The translations under genes were made by a program, and so were the position numbers. Positions 24,467-33,134 of a stretch of 44,220 nt of DNA are shown here, piece by piece. The notes beneath the pieces were generated by a model. That model was not told the DNA's origin, searched no databases, and saw nothing but the letters and a program-made list of their open reading frames with translations. Position 1 is the first letter of the stretch; each line of letters starts with the position of its first letter. Source of the DNA: Gammaproteobacteria bacterium (GTDB lineage: Bacteria > Pseudomonadota > Gammaproteobacteria > Steroidobacterales > GCA-2729495); contig JAJFJS010000089.1 of assembly GCA_021773815.1 (NCBI GenBank), forward strand, positions 1 to 44,220. The letters run 5' to 3'.

Positions 24467-26428
24467 ATGATTCCCGAACTCGGTCAAATCTGCGTCACGC
24501 TGGCATTGTGCCTGGCGGTCGTGCAGACGATCTTCCCGCTCGTCGGCGCACATCGCCATCGCGGGCCCTGGATGGCCGTGGCCCGACCCGCCGCCGCCGG
24601 CCACTTTGTCTTCCTGGCAATCGGTTACGGGCTGCTGACGTGGTCATTTATCACCAACGATTTCTCGGTGCTGGCCGTCGCGTCTACCTCCAACAGCGCG
24701 TTGCCGCTGATGTATCGGATCGCTGCGGTCTGGGGCGGACACGAGGGCTCGCTGTTGCTGTGGGTCCTGTTGCTGGCGATCTGGACGTTAGCGGTTTCGG
24801 TGTCCAGCCGGCGGCTGCCCGAAGAACTGGCGGTACGCATCATCGGCGTCATGGGCTTTATCAGCGCCGGCCTGCTGCTGTACATCCTGAGCGTCTCAAA
24901 CCCGTTCATGCGCCTGCTGCCGGCGCCGCCGGACGGCAACGACCTGAACCCCCTGTTGCAGGACCCGGCCATGGCCCTGCATCCGCCAATGCTGTACACC
25001 GGCTACGTCGGCTTTGCGGTCGCGTTTGCGTATGCCATCGCCGCCATGCTGGCCGGCAAGGTCGATCGCCAGTGGGCGCGCTGGGCGCGGCCCTGGACGA
25101 CGGCGGCCTGGCTGTTCCTGACGCTGGGCATCGCGCTGGGCAGCTGGTGGGCCTACTACGAACTCGGCTGGGGCGGCTGGTGGTTCTGGGATCCGGTCGA
25201 GAACGCATCGTTCATGCCATGGCTGATCGGCACGGCGCTGATCCACTCGCTGGCCGTCACCGAGAAACGGGACCTGTTCAAGGGCTCGACGCTGTTGCTG
25301 GCCATCGGTGCCTTCTCTTTGAGCCTGCTGGGCACGTTCCTGGTCCGCTCCGGCGTGCTGGTGTCGGTGCATGCGTTCGCGAGTGATCCGAGCCGCGGCA
25401 TCTTCATCCTGGGTCTGCTCGTGGTTAATATCGGCGGGGCGCTCGCACTCTATGCGTGGCGCGCACCGGGGCTCGATCGCAATGCCGGGTTCCGGATGGT
25501 GTCACGCGAAACCTTCCTGCTCGTCAACAACGTGCTGCTGAGCATCGCCGCCGGGCTGATCCTGCTCGGCACCGTCTTTCCGCTGGTGCTCGATGCACTC
25601 GAGATGGGCAAGATCTCCGTCGGCAAACCCTATTTCGACGCGGTATTCGTGATTCCGATGCTGCCGCTCGTATTCGCGACCGGCATCGGCATGCACGTCG
25701 CGTGGAAGAATTCAGATCCCGGACAGCTGCTGCGCAAATTGCGTTGGCCGGCGATCATCGCGGTGGTGTCCGGCGTATTGCTGACGGCGCTTGCCTGGGG
25801 CACCGGTCCGGTGCTGACCTATGTCGGCGTCTGCGCCGGCATCTGGGTGATTCTTTCGTCGCTGCGCGATCCCGTGATGCGATTGTTCGGCAAAGGACCG
25901 CGGATGACCGCCAGCACCGTCGGCATGCAGCTGGCCCATGCCGGCGTCGGCCTGTTCGTTATCGGCGTTACCGTGACGTCGACTTACAGTATCGAAACAG
26001 ATCAAAGCATCGTGCCGGGTGAAACGAAGCAGGTGGCCGGCTATACCGTGACCCTCAAAGAACTGCAGCAGATTCAGGGCCCGAATTACACGGCCTTGCG
26101 CGGCGATGTCGAAATCACCCGCGACGGACAGCCGGTCGCGCGTCTGCATCCGGAGAAGCGAATCTACCGTGTGCAGACGATGCCGATGACCGAAGCGGGC
26201 ATCGATGCCGGTCTGTCGCGCGATCTGTTCGTCGCGCTCGGCGACGATCTCGGCAACAATGCCTGGAGCGTGCGCATCCAGTACAAGCCAATGATCCGTT
26301 TCATCTGGTTCGGCTGCATCGTCATGGCGCTCGGCGGGCTGATTGCGATCGGCGACCGGCGTTACCGCGCAGTCGCCCGGCAAGCGGATGCACCGGCCGT
26401 CTCCGGCACGGCGGCGCGGCCTGCCTGA
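24467..26428 (+). CDS. ccmF: Cytochrome c haem lyase subunit CcmF
   Basis: The 653 residues form many membrane helices. The WWD domain is in YYELGWGGWWFWDPVENASFM-type sequence (around residues 226-246), with conserved His-bearing loops (ALHPPMLYTGYVGF and GTALIHSL). CcmF transfers haem from CcmE to apocytochrome in complex with CcmH and CcmI. Length and motifs are normal. Confidence 0.97.
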   Translation: MIPELGQICVTLALCLAVVQTIFPLVGAHRHRGPWMAVARPAAAGHFVFLAIGYGLLTWSFITNDFSVLAVASTSNSALPLMYRIAAVWGGHEGSLLLWVLLLAIWTLAVSVSSRRLPEELAVRIIGVMGFISAGLLLYILSVSNPFMRLLPAPPDGNDLNPLLQDPAMALHPPMLYTGYVGFAVAFAYAIAAMLAGKVDRQWARWARPWTTAAWLFLTLGIALGSWWAYYELGWGGWWFWDPVENASFMPWLIGTALIHSLAVTEKRDLFKGSTLLLAIGAFSLSLLGTFLVRSGVLVSVHAFASDPSRGIFILGLLVVNIGGALALYAWRAPGLDRNAGFRMVSRETFLLVNNVLLSIAAGLILLGTVFPLVLDALEMGKISVGKPYFDAVFVIPMLPLVFATGIGMHVAWKNSDPGQLLRKLRWPAIIAVVSGVLLTALAWGTGPVLTYVGVCAGIWVILSSLRDPVMRLFGKGPRMTASTVGMQLAHAGVGLFVIGVTVTSTYSIETDQSIVPGETKQVAGYTVTLKELQQIQGPNYTALRGDVEITRDGQPVARLHPEKRIYRVQTMPMTEAGIDAGLSRDLFVALGDDLGNNAWSVRIQYKPMIRFIWFGCIVMALGGLIAIGDRRYRAVARQADAPAVSGTAARPA

Positions 26429-26434
26429 CCGGTG

Positions 26435-26965
26435 ATGAATCGCTTTATCGTTCCGATCATCGGGTTCGCGATCCTGGTCGGGTTTTTCGCCATCGGGCTG
26501 AACCTCGATCCCACGTTCGTGCCGTCGCCGCTGATCGGCAAGACCATGCCGACGTTCAGCCTGCCGCGCCTCGGCGAACCGGACCAAACGGTCGGCAGCG
26601 ATGACATGCTGGGGCGGTTCACGGTGTTAAATGTCTGGGCGACCTGGTGCGGTGGTTGCCGGCAGGAACATCCGGTGCTGAACCGTATTGCGGAGCAGGG
26701 CGATGTGCCGATCTATGGCCTGAACTGGAAAGACGACGCAGCGCTCGCGACCGATTGGCTGCGCCGCCTCGGCAATCCCTACACGGCGACGGCATTTGAC
26801 GAGGAGGGTCGCGTGGCCATCGACTGGGGCGTCTACGGAGCGCCTGAAACGTTCCTGATCGCTCCGGACGGCACGATCCTGTACCGGCATATCAGTCCGA
26901 TGACGATGGACGTCTGGAAAAATGAATTTCTGGCGCGTATCGCCGCGGCCCGGGGTGGCTCGTGA
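26435..26965 (+). CDS. ccmG: Thiol:disulphide interchange protein CcmG/DsbE
   Basis: The 176 residues have an N-terminal membrane anchor (FIVPIIGFAILVGFFAIGL) and a thioredoxin fold with the typical VLNVWATWC start and GVYGAPETFLIAPDG. The active-site motif is CGGC, unlike the CPTC of E. coli. It keeps apocytochrome cysteines reduced. The start is GTG 26432 or ATG 26435; the latter is preferred. It overlaps ccmH by 4 bp. Confidence 0.93.
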   Translation: MNRFIVPIIGFAILVGFFAIGLNLDPTFVPSPLIGKTMPTFSLPRLGEPDQTVGSDDMLGRFTVLNVWATWCGGCRQEHPVLNRIAEQGDVPIYGLNWKDDAALATDWLRRLGNPYTATAFDEEGRVAIDWGVYGAPETFLIAPDGTILYRHISPMTMDVWKNEFLARIAAARGGS

Positions 26966-27402
26966 ACGTTCGTCGCCGCTGGTTCGCGTGCCTGCTGGCC
27001 GCGCTCATGTCGACCGCCGCCGCGCTGGATATGGGCGCACCGCTGGCCGATCCCGCGCAGCAGGCGCTCTACGACAGGTTGACCAAGGAGGTGCGCTGCC
27101 TGGTCTGCCAGAACCAGCCCATCGGTGATTCGAGCGCACCGCTGGCCGCGGATCTGCGGCGCGAGATTCACGAGATGGTCGCGGCCGGGCAGAGTGAGCG
27201 GGAGATTAAACAGTTCCTGACGGACCGCTACGGCGATTTCGTGCTGTACAAACCGCGCTACGGCGGACCGGCGGCGTTACTGTGGCTTGCGCCGGCGCTG
27301 TTGCTGCTGTTCGGCGGCGCCGTCATCTGGCGCGTCGTGCGGCGGCGCGCTGCAATGCCGGTGGACCTCGACGATGATACCGGGCCGCCGGCCGCGGACT
27401 GA
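26962..27402 (+). CDS. ccmH: Cytochrome c maturation protein CcmH (CycL-type)
   Basis: The 146 residues have a signal peptide, the redox motif EVRCLVCQNQPI (RCxxCQNQ) in a three-helix domain, YGDFVLYKPRYG, and a C-terminal membrane anchor (ALLWLAPALLLLFGGAVIW). This is the short form; the TPR part found at the C-terminus of E. coli CcmH is the separate next gene. It starts with GTG overlapping the ccmG stop. Confidence 0.95.
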   Translation: MNVRRRWFACLLAALMSTAAALDMGAPLADPAQQALYDRLTKEVRCLVCQNQPIGDSSAPLAADLRREIHEMVAAGQSEREIKQFLTDRYGDFVLYKPRYGGPAALLWLAPALLLLFGGAVIWRVVRRRAAMPVDLDDDTGPPAAD

Positions 27403-27409
27403 GCGAATC

Positions 27410-28432
27410 ATGAACCTGTTTATTATCACCGCCGTTATCCTGACGCTGCTGGCCGTTGCACTGGTCATCACGCCGCTGCTGCGCGCGACGGACGACGGAC
27501 ATCGGGCGCCGGTAGCTGCATCAATCGTCGCGTGCCTGCTGCCGGCGGCGGTACTCGCCATGTACCTGTTCATCGGTAGCCCGGATTGGTCCGCGCCCGC
27601 GACAACTGCCATGCCCGGGGAAATCTCCACGCTGGCCGACGATCTCGAAGCCCGGTTGCGCAGCGAACCGGGCGACGCCGAAGGCTGGCTGCTGCTTGGT
27701 CGCACCTACGTACAATTGCAACGGGTCGCGGATTCGCGCCGCGCCTTTCGACAGGCGCTTGCGATCACGCCGAGCGTGGAGGCCAAACTCGGGGTCGCCG
27801 AAGCCGATATCCTGCTGGACCGGGAGAACCTGGGCCGGGATGCCGGGCGACTGGTCGAGGAGGTGCTCCGGGTCGATCCCGACAATCCGAAAGCGCTGTT
27901 TTACGGCGGCATGGTCTCGATGGTGCGCAATGACGTCTCGACGTTTCGCGATCGCTGGCAGCGCCTGCTCGCGATGTCGCCGCCCGAGCACATCCGTGCC
28001 GTGATCGAGGCGCAGTTGGGGATGACCGACACGCCCCAGGAATCAATGCCGGCATCAACATCAGGGCCGGCCGATTCGCCGGCCGCAGGCATTAACGTCA
28101 ACGTATCGGTCGCCGCGGCACTGGCGGGGCGCATCGGTCCGGATGCCGTCATCTATCTCGTCGCCCGCGCCACGGGTCGACCCGGCCCGCCGGTGGCCGT
28201 CGTCAGGCATTCGGCCAACGTATTGCCGACGCAACTGACGCTGAGCGATAAAAACGCGATGTTGCCGGATCGACTGCTGTCGACACTCGCACGCGTGCAA
28301 TTGATTGCCCGCGTGAGCAACAGTGGAGAACCGACGGCGCAACCCGGCGACCTCTATGGCGAAGCCGAGTGGCCCGCGCCTGATACCGATGCGGGCGGCA
28401 TTTCCATCGTCATTGATCGGCTGGTCGAATAG
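27410..28432 (+). CDS. ccmI: Cytochrome c maturation TPR protein CcmI (CycH-type)
   Basis: The 340 residues have two N-terminal membrane segments and TPR-like helices (EGWLLLGRTYVQLQRVADSRRAFRQAL-type, residues ~95-220). A C-terminal periplasmic domain follows that resembles the CycH/NrfG end (VSVAAALAGRIGPDAVIYLVARA, QLTLSDKNAML). It presents apocytochrome to the CcmF/H lyase. ATG 27410 lies 7 bases after the ccmH stop. It closes the ccm operon. Confidence 0.92.
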   Translation: MNLFIITAVILTLLAVALVITPLLRATDDGHRAPVAASIVACLLPAAVLAMYLFIGSPDWSAPATTAMPGEISTLADDLEARLRSEPGDAEGWLLLGRTYVQLQRVADSRRAFRQALAITPSVEAKLGVAEADILLDRENLGRDAGRLVEEVLRVDPDNPKALFYGGMVSMVRNDVSTFRDRWQRLLAMSPPEHIRAVIEAQLGMTDTPQESMPASTSGPADSPAAGINVNVSVAAALAGRIGPDAVIYLVARATGRPGPPVAVVRHSANVLPTQLTLSDKNAMLPDRLLSTLARVQLIARVSNSGEPTAQPGDLYGEAEWPAPDTDAGGISIVIDRLVE

Positions 28433-28462
28433 CCGCGCACCGGCCTTCGGCCGCTGACGTTA

Positions 28463-30250
28463 TTGCAGTTGCCAACACGCTACCGTCTCGGTGAAGATGC
28501 GCCACATGAACAAGCGCATGACAATACCCGGAACGCCCCGTTGAGCGGCGCAACGCGGAAACAGATCACCGTATCCGGCACGGCGTTGCTCCGCGATCCT
28601 CTGCTGAACAAGGGCGCGGCGTTTACTGCCGAGGAACGCGATGCGTTTCACCTGAACGGACTGCTGCCGTACCGGGTGCTCGATATCGAGACGCAGGCCG
28701 AGCGCGGCTACGCGGAGATTCGGCGCAATCAGGACGACTTGAGCAAATACGTCGCCATGGCTGCCCTGCAGGATCGCAACGAATACCTGTATTTCTACCT
28801 GCTGCAACAACACCTGGCCGAATTTCTGCCGATCGTCTACACGCCGACGATCGGCATGGCGACAAAACAGTTCAGCCACGTGTTTCAGCGCGGCCGCGGC
28901 GCCTGGATCACCCCCGACCAGGCCGGCAGCGTCGCCAAAACGCTGCGTGACGCGGCACAGGGCCGCGATATTCGCCTGATCGTTGCCACCGACAACGAAT
29001 CGATTCTCGGTATCGGCGATCAGGGCGTCGGCGGCATCAAGATCTCGATCGGCAAACTCGCGTTGTACACGGCCGGCGCGGGCATCGATCCCGCGACGGT
29101 GTTACCGATCAGTATCGACGTCGGCACCGAAAACGAGGCGTTGCGCAACGATCCGAAATATCTCGGGTGGCCGCACCGGCGTGTGCGTGGTGCCGAGTAC
29201 GAGGCGCTGGTCGACGAGTTCATCGCAGCGGTGCGCACGGAATTTCCGCGCGCGCTCGTACAGTGGGAAGATTTTCGCAAAGACAATGCGCTGCGAATCA
29301 TGGACCGTTACCGGCACACGATCCGGTCCTTCAACGATGACATTCAGGGCACGGGCGCGGTCGCGCTCGCGGGCATCCTGAGCGCTGGCCGGATTCACGG
29401 CCGCTCGCTGCGCGATGAACGCATCCTGGTGCTGGGCGCCGGGGCCGCGGGACTCGGCGTCAGCCGACAGATTCGCGCCGCGATGCAGGCCCAGGGAATC
29501 AACGGCGAGGACCTGCAGCATGCCATCGCGGCGCTCGACTCCCGCGGCCTGATCGTCGACGACGGGCACATCACAGAGCCGTACAAGCGCGAAATGGCCT
29601 GGTTGCCGGCGCGTGCCGCCGCGCTCGGTCTGACCGGCGATGGCTGTGGTCTGGCACGCGTCTGCGATGCCTTCGCGCCCACCGTGCTGATCGGCACATC
29701 GGGACAGCAGGGTGCCTTTACCGAGGCTGTTGTGCGTTCACTGACCGAGCGCGTGGATCGCCCGGTGATCCTGCCGATGTCCAATCCGACCGATCAATCC
29801 GAAGCGGATCCGGCCGACATCTACCGCTGGAGCGCAGGTGCGGCGCTCGTGGCGACCGGCAGCCCGTTTCCGGATCTCCAGATCGATGGCACGACGCGTC
29901 GGGTCGGGCAGGGCAACAACGCCTTTATTTTCCCCGGCGTCGGGCTCGGCGCGAATCTTGTCGATGCGCGCGAGATCACCGAGGGCATGTTTCTGGCGGC
30001 GGCCGAGGCGCTCGCCGCAGCCGTGACCGATGAAGAGCAGGCCGTCGGCCTGTTATTCCCGGCGATCGACCGGCTGACCGAGGTCTCCGTCCGTGTCGCG
30101 CGGGCCGTCATGCACGAAGCCGTTCAGTCGGGGCAGGCAGAACCGTTGACCGATGAGCAGATCGAGCAGCGACTGACCGACGGCCGCTGGTATCCCGTCT
30201 ACCCGATATACGACCATGTTGGTTCACCGGACCAGATCTCGCAGAAGTGA
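28463..30250 (+). CDS. maeA: NAD-dependent malic enzyme (SfcA/MaeA type)
   Basis: The 595-residue frame matches the large bacterial/eukaryotic-type malic enzyme: FLPIVYTPTIG near the N-terminus, VATDNESILGIGDQGVGGIKISIGK-type substrate/NAD region, FNDDIQGTGAVALAG, VLGAGAAGLGVSRQI nucleotide fold, ILPMSNPTDQSEADP, and QGNNAFIFPGVGLGA. It oxidatively decarboxylates malate to pyruvate. The start is uncertain: no ATG is in frame. TTG 28463 gives 595 aa and TTG 28541 gives 569 aa; the first ~26 residues look non-conserved. ATGs at 28497 and 28506 are in another frame that closes at 28544. Confidence 0.92.
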   Translation: MQLPTRYRLGEDAPHEQAHDNTRNAPLSGATRKQITVSGTALLRDPLLNKGAAFTAEERDAFHLNGLLPYRVLDIETQAERGYAEIRRNQDDLSKYVAMAALQDRNEYLYFYLLQQHLAEFLPIVYTPTIGMATKQFSHVFQRGRGAWITPDQAGSVAKTLRDAAQGRDIRLIVATDNESILGIGDQGVGGIKISIGKLALYTAGAGIDPATVLPISIDVGTENEALRNDPKYLGWPHRRVRGAEYEALVDEFIAAVRTEFPRALVQWEDFRKDNALRIMDRYRHTIRSFNDDIQGTGAVALAGILSAGRIHGRSLRDERILVLGAGAAGLGVSRQIRAAMQAQGINGEDLQHAIAALDSRGLIVDDGHITEPYKREMAWLPARAAALGLTGDGCGLARVCDAFAPTVLIGTSGQQGAFTEAVVRSLTERVDRPVILPMSNPTDQSEADPADIYRWSAGAALVATGSPFPDLQIDGTTRRVGQGNNAFIFPGVGLGANLVDAREITEGMFLAAAEALAAAVTDEEQAVGLLFPAIDRLTEVSVRVARAVMHEAVQSGQAEPLTDEQIEQRLTDGRWYPVYPIYDHVGSPDQISQK

Positions 30251-30426
30251 CCGGGCCGGCCCTGCCAAAGCCTCCGGGTCGCCGTACGGTCGGCGCCGAA
30301 ATCGAGCCCGGGACGCCGTCGGTGACCCATGCCATCCGATAGCCGATCCGCCGTACGTTCCGCATCGCGATAACACGACCCGAATACGCAACCCAATGCC
30401 AGCAAATCATTCAAACAGGGATGCTC

Positions 30427-31209
30427 ATGTCGAATAGCAATACGAAAAGGCAACCGGCAGAAGAAACGGCGACGCTCACCGCCAGGTCTGTCTGGGACCG
30501 GACGACCCGATGGTTCCATTGGCTGAATCTGACCTTCGTCATCGTGCTGGCCGGTTTGGGGCTGTTTATTCTGAACGAGAAATCTTTTGGCGTCAGTGGA
30601 GATGGAAAAATTCTCCTGAAGACGCTGCACGTGTATGTCGGATACTGCTTCGCGATCAACGTTGCCTGGCGCCTGTTCTGGGGCTTTCTCGGCAATCGTT
30701 TTGCTCGATGGCCGTCCATCCTGCCGTTCGAGAAAGGATATGTGACCGGCCTCAGAGGTTATTTGAGGGACCTCTTCGCCGATTCGGCACCAGTGTATCT
30801 CGGGCATAATCCATTGGGTCGATTAATGGTAATGTTGCTACTGATATTGTTGTGCACACAATCTGTAACCGGCTTGGTCATTGCCGGTACGGACCTCTAT
30901 AAACCGCCGTTCGGCGGAATGATTGCGACCTGGGTTACGGGCGGTGATCCTGAAATGCTCGCGCAACTCGTGCCAGGATCAAAAGACCATGTCGATCCCG
31001 CGGCTTATGATGAAATGCGTCGGTTTCGCAAGCCGATCGTGACAACCCATCTATACGTGTTTTATGTCCTGATGGCGGCCATTGTGCTGCATATCGCCGG
31101 CGTGGTCATTGCGGAAGTGCGGGAGAGAAGCGGATTGGTCTCGGCGATGATCACCGGTCAAAAAGTGTTTGATAAAACGCCGGCGGACGCCGATTTCCCG
31201 GACGTGTAA
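30427..31209 (+). CDS. Cytochrome b561/hydrogenase-type membrane cytochrome b
   Basis: The roughly 260-residue membrane protein has four helices with haem-ligand His in WDRTTRWFHWLN, LKTLHVYVGYCFAINVAWRLFWGF, and the C-terminal TTHLYVFYVLMAAIVLHIAGVV. This pattern is that of di-haem b561/CybH cytochromes that link a periplasmic dehydrogenase or hydrogenase to quinone. No partner dehydrogenase is adjacent. I chose ATG 30427 (AGGG about 8 bases upstream) over ATG 30421. The following gene, 15 bases on, is thioredoxin 2. Confidence 0.85.
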   Translation: MSNSNTKRQPAEETATLTARSVWDRTTRWFHWLNLTFVIVLAGLGLFILNEKSFGVSGDGKILLKTLHVYVGYCFAINVAWRLFWGFLGNRFARWPSILPFEKGYVTGLRGYLRDLFADSAPVYLGHNPLGRLMVMLLLILLCTQSVTGLVIAGTDLYKPPFGGMIATWVTGGDPEMLAQLVPGSKDHVDPAAYDEMRRFRKPIVTTHLYVFYVLMAAIVLHIAGVVIAEVRERSGLVSAMITGQKVFDKTPADADFPDV

Positions 31210-31224
31210 CAGGTCTGCCGAGCA

Positions 31225-31659
31225 ATGAGCGAGTCAAAACACATCGTCTGTGGACACTGCAATGCGGTGAACCGCGTACCGGCCATTCGCCTTGCCGAAG
31301 CGCCGCATTGCGGAAGCTGTCACGGTCTGCTGTTTGACGGGCATCCAGTCGCACTGACCGCCGCTGGTTTCCCGACGCACGTCGAGCGCAGTGACATCCC
31401 GATTGTCGTCGATTTCTGGGCACCATGGTGCGGACCCTGCAAGATGATGGCCCCGGCATTTCAGCAGGCGACTCGCGACCTCGAACCGGAATTCCGACTC
31501 GTTAAGGTTGATACCGAGCAGGAATCTGCACTCGGCGCAAAATTTGCTATCCGCAGTATTCCGACTTTAGCGATTTTCAGTCAGGGGCGAGAAATAGCCC
31601 GACAAGCGGGGGCGATGAGCGCGGCCGATATTGTGCGCTGGGTGCGAAGCCACGCCTGA
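31225..31659 (+). CDS. trxC: Thioredoxin 2
   Basis: The 144 residues have the extra N-terminal zinc-binding module with two CxxC pairs (CGHC and CGSC), which distinguishes TrxC from TrxA. The thioredoxin fold follows with active site FWAPWCGPCKMM and the cis-Pro segment RSIPTLAIF. It is a cytosolic protein-disulphide reductase, often linked to oxidative stress. Confidence 0.95.
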   Translation: MSESKHIVCGHCNAVNRVPAIRLAEAPHCGSCHGLLFDGHPVALTAAGFPTHVERSDIPIVVDFWAPWCGPCKMMAPAFQQATRDLEPEFRLVKVDTEQESALGAKFAIRSIPTLAIFSQGREIARQAGAMSAADIVRWVRSHA

Positions 31660-31721
31660 CAATTTTTCCGTCGTTCCGGTTCGCGTGCGTCGGCGGCGAT
31701 GGGGCCCTGAAAATCATCTGA

Positions 31722-32318
31722 TCAGATTCTCAGACCCTGCAATTGCAGATCGAGCAATCGCTCACCTTCTTTTACCAGACTGAATCGTCGATCGTTGACC
31801 GACCAACGTACCGCGAGCCCCTGGATCAGCGCAATCAAAAGGTAGGCAACATCATCGGGTTTCAGATCTGCGCGAAACAGCCCCGCATTCTGTGCCTCGG
31901 TCACGCAGTTTTTCAGGTGCTCATGGAATCGTTCCAGAAAACCCGTAAAGATTGTTCGCAACCGCTTATTTTCGACCATCAGCTCTCGCGAGAACAACAG
32001 CGCCGGTATCGCGGGAAAGGACTGAATCAGGCGTAATTGCCCGAGCACGAGGCGAATCAGTCGTTCTTCGGGCGTATCGTGAACCCGTCGCTCGGTGCTG
32101 GCCCAACGCTTTTGCATTTGGTGTCCGATATATTCAGCCACGGACTCCCAGATATCCTGCTTTTTGGGAAAGTGACGGAAGAGGCCGGGTTGAGTCAGCC
32201 CGACGGCCCCGGCCAGCGTGTCCGTGGTGACCCGGTCGGGTCCATATTCATCGGCAAGTTTGAGCGCGGCAGAAATCACTTCAGCTTTACGTTCTTCGCC
32301 AGTTTTTCGGGTCCGCAT
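31722..32318 (-). CDS. TetR-family transcriptional regulator
   Basis: The 198 residues carry an N-terminal helix-turn-helix (VISAALKLADEYGPDRVTTDTLAGAVGLTQPGLFRHFPKKQDIW, residues ~14-57) and a variable ligand-binding C-terminal domain. It is divergent from a small membrane protein; the 240-base intergenic region holds the palindrome at 32519-32536. Control of that gene, and perhaps of the exporter operon at 34504, is inference. Confidence 0.9.
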   Translation of the reverse strand: MRTRKTGEERKAEVISAALKLADEYGPDRVTTDTLAGAVGLTQPGLFRHFPKKQDIWESVAEYIGHQMQKRWASTERRVHDTPEERLIRLVLGQLRLIQSFPAIPALLFSRELMVENKRLRTIFTGFLERFHEHLKNCVTEAQNAGLFRADLKPDDVAYLLIALIQGLAVRWSVNDRRFSLVKEGERLLDLQLQGLRI

Positions 32319-32518
32319 CGCGTAAATAACCTATTCCAGGAGAGTGTCTGCTCGCTAACATAGCGGAAGAGTCGTCGCGAGGCAACCTCCTGAATATGTT
32401 TAAAAACAACAAGAAAGTTAGATATCTATTTGTTTTTTTAGGTTAATTCTCAGGGATGTCACCTGGCCGCCTCCCATCTAAGCATTTCCCGTCTTGACTT
32501 TTTGAGAGAAAACTAGTT

Positions 32519-32536
32519 AGCTAGTGATCACTTGCT
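32519..32536. promoter_or_regulatory. 18-bp near-perfect palindrome, candidate TetR operator
   Basis: AGCTAGTGATCACTTGCT is symmetric except for one position pair (perfect core AGTGATCACT). It overlaps the end of an ACTAG/CTAGT inverted repeat and lies 22 bases before the start of the membrane protein gene. A TTGACT (-35-like) is at 32494-32499. Size, symmetry and place fit an autoregulatory TetR site. Confidence 0.45.
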
Positions 32537-32558
32537 TGACAGAGACGAGGCAGCATAG

Positions 32559-32993
32559 ATGAAAGCGACCGTCGGAACTGGATTCGTGTGGCTCAGAGTC
32601 GCCGCACTGGCGGGTGGATTGTTTGGCCTGATGACGATCCGCGAAGGCGGTGCGGTGTTGTTCGGAGACGATGCGGCTCGCGAGGCAATGGGCAATTTCG
32701 TGCCGTTTGTCGTGTGGTTCAACTTTCTGGCGGGTTTTGCCTACGTCATCGCAGGCATTGGTCTCTGGATTCGCCGACCGGGAGCGGTCCACCTGGCCTT
32801 CGGGATCACCCTCGCGACACTGATTGTATTTGCCGTGTTCGGTTGGTATGCGTACACCGGTGGAGCGTATGAAACGCGCACCGTGGGTGCGATGACCCTG
32901 CGCAGCACCATCTGGCTCGTCATTACCGCGACAGCATGGCGCACGCTGATGGCTTCGAATCGCCCGATCAGCGGTGACGGTGACGTGAGGTGA
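32559..32993 (+). CDS. Small four-helix membrane protein of unknown function
   Basis: The 144 residues form about four hydrophobic segments (VWLRVAALAGGLFGLMTI; FVVWFNFLAGFAYVIAGIGLWI; HLAFGITLATLIVFAVFGWYAY; MTLRSTIWLVITATAW). No catalytic motif is recognised. It is divergent from the TetR gene with a palindrome between them, so it is a likely target of that regulator. An HtrA-type protease follows. Confidence 0.75.
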   Translation: MKATVGTGFVWLRVAALAGGLFGLMTIREGGAVLFGDDAAREAMGNFVPFVVWFNFLAGFAYVIAGIGLWIRRPGAVHLAFGITLATLIVFAVFGWYAYTGGAYETRTVGAMTLRSTIWLVITATAWRTLMASNRPISGDGDVR

Positions 32994-33134
32994 GGTTAAT
33001 TGCGCTCGATGCAATGGTTGACGACCACCACACTCGTGGGTCTCGATCGAGTTTTCAGGTCCGCGATCCGCACCCGACGCAAAAATGCGATGAATTTTTC
33101 CAGACGATCGATGAATTCGTTAGATGAGGGCACA

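Noticed and set aside
31717-31726. Palindrome TCTGATCAGA as an operator
   Set aside because: It overlaps the stop of the tetR gene between convergent genes; probably chance.
32403-32438. AT-rich inverted repeat (AAAAACAA ... TTGTTTTT) as a terminator
   Set aside because: It lies between divergent genes, where a terminator is not expected; more likely promoter DNA.
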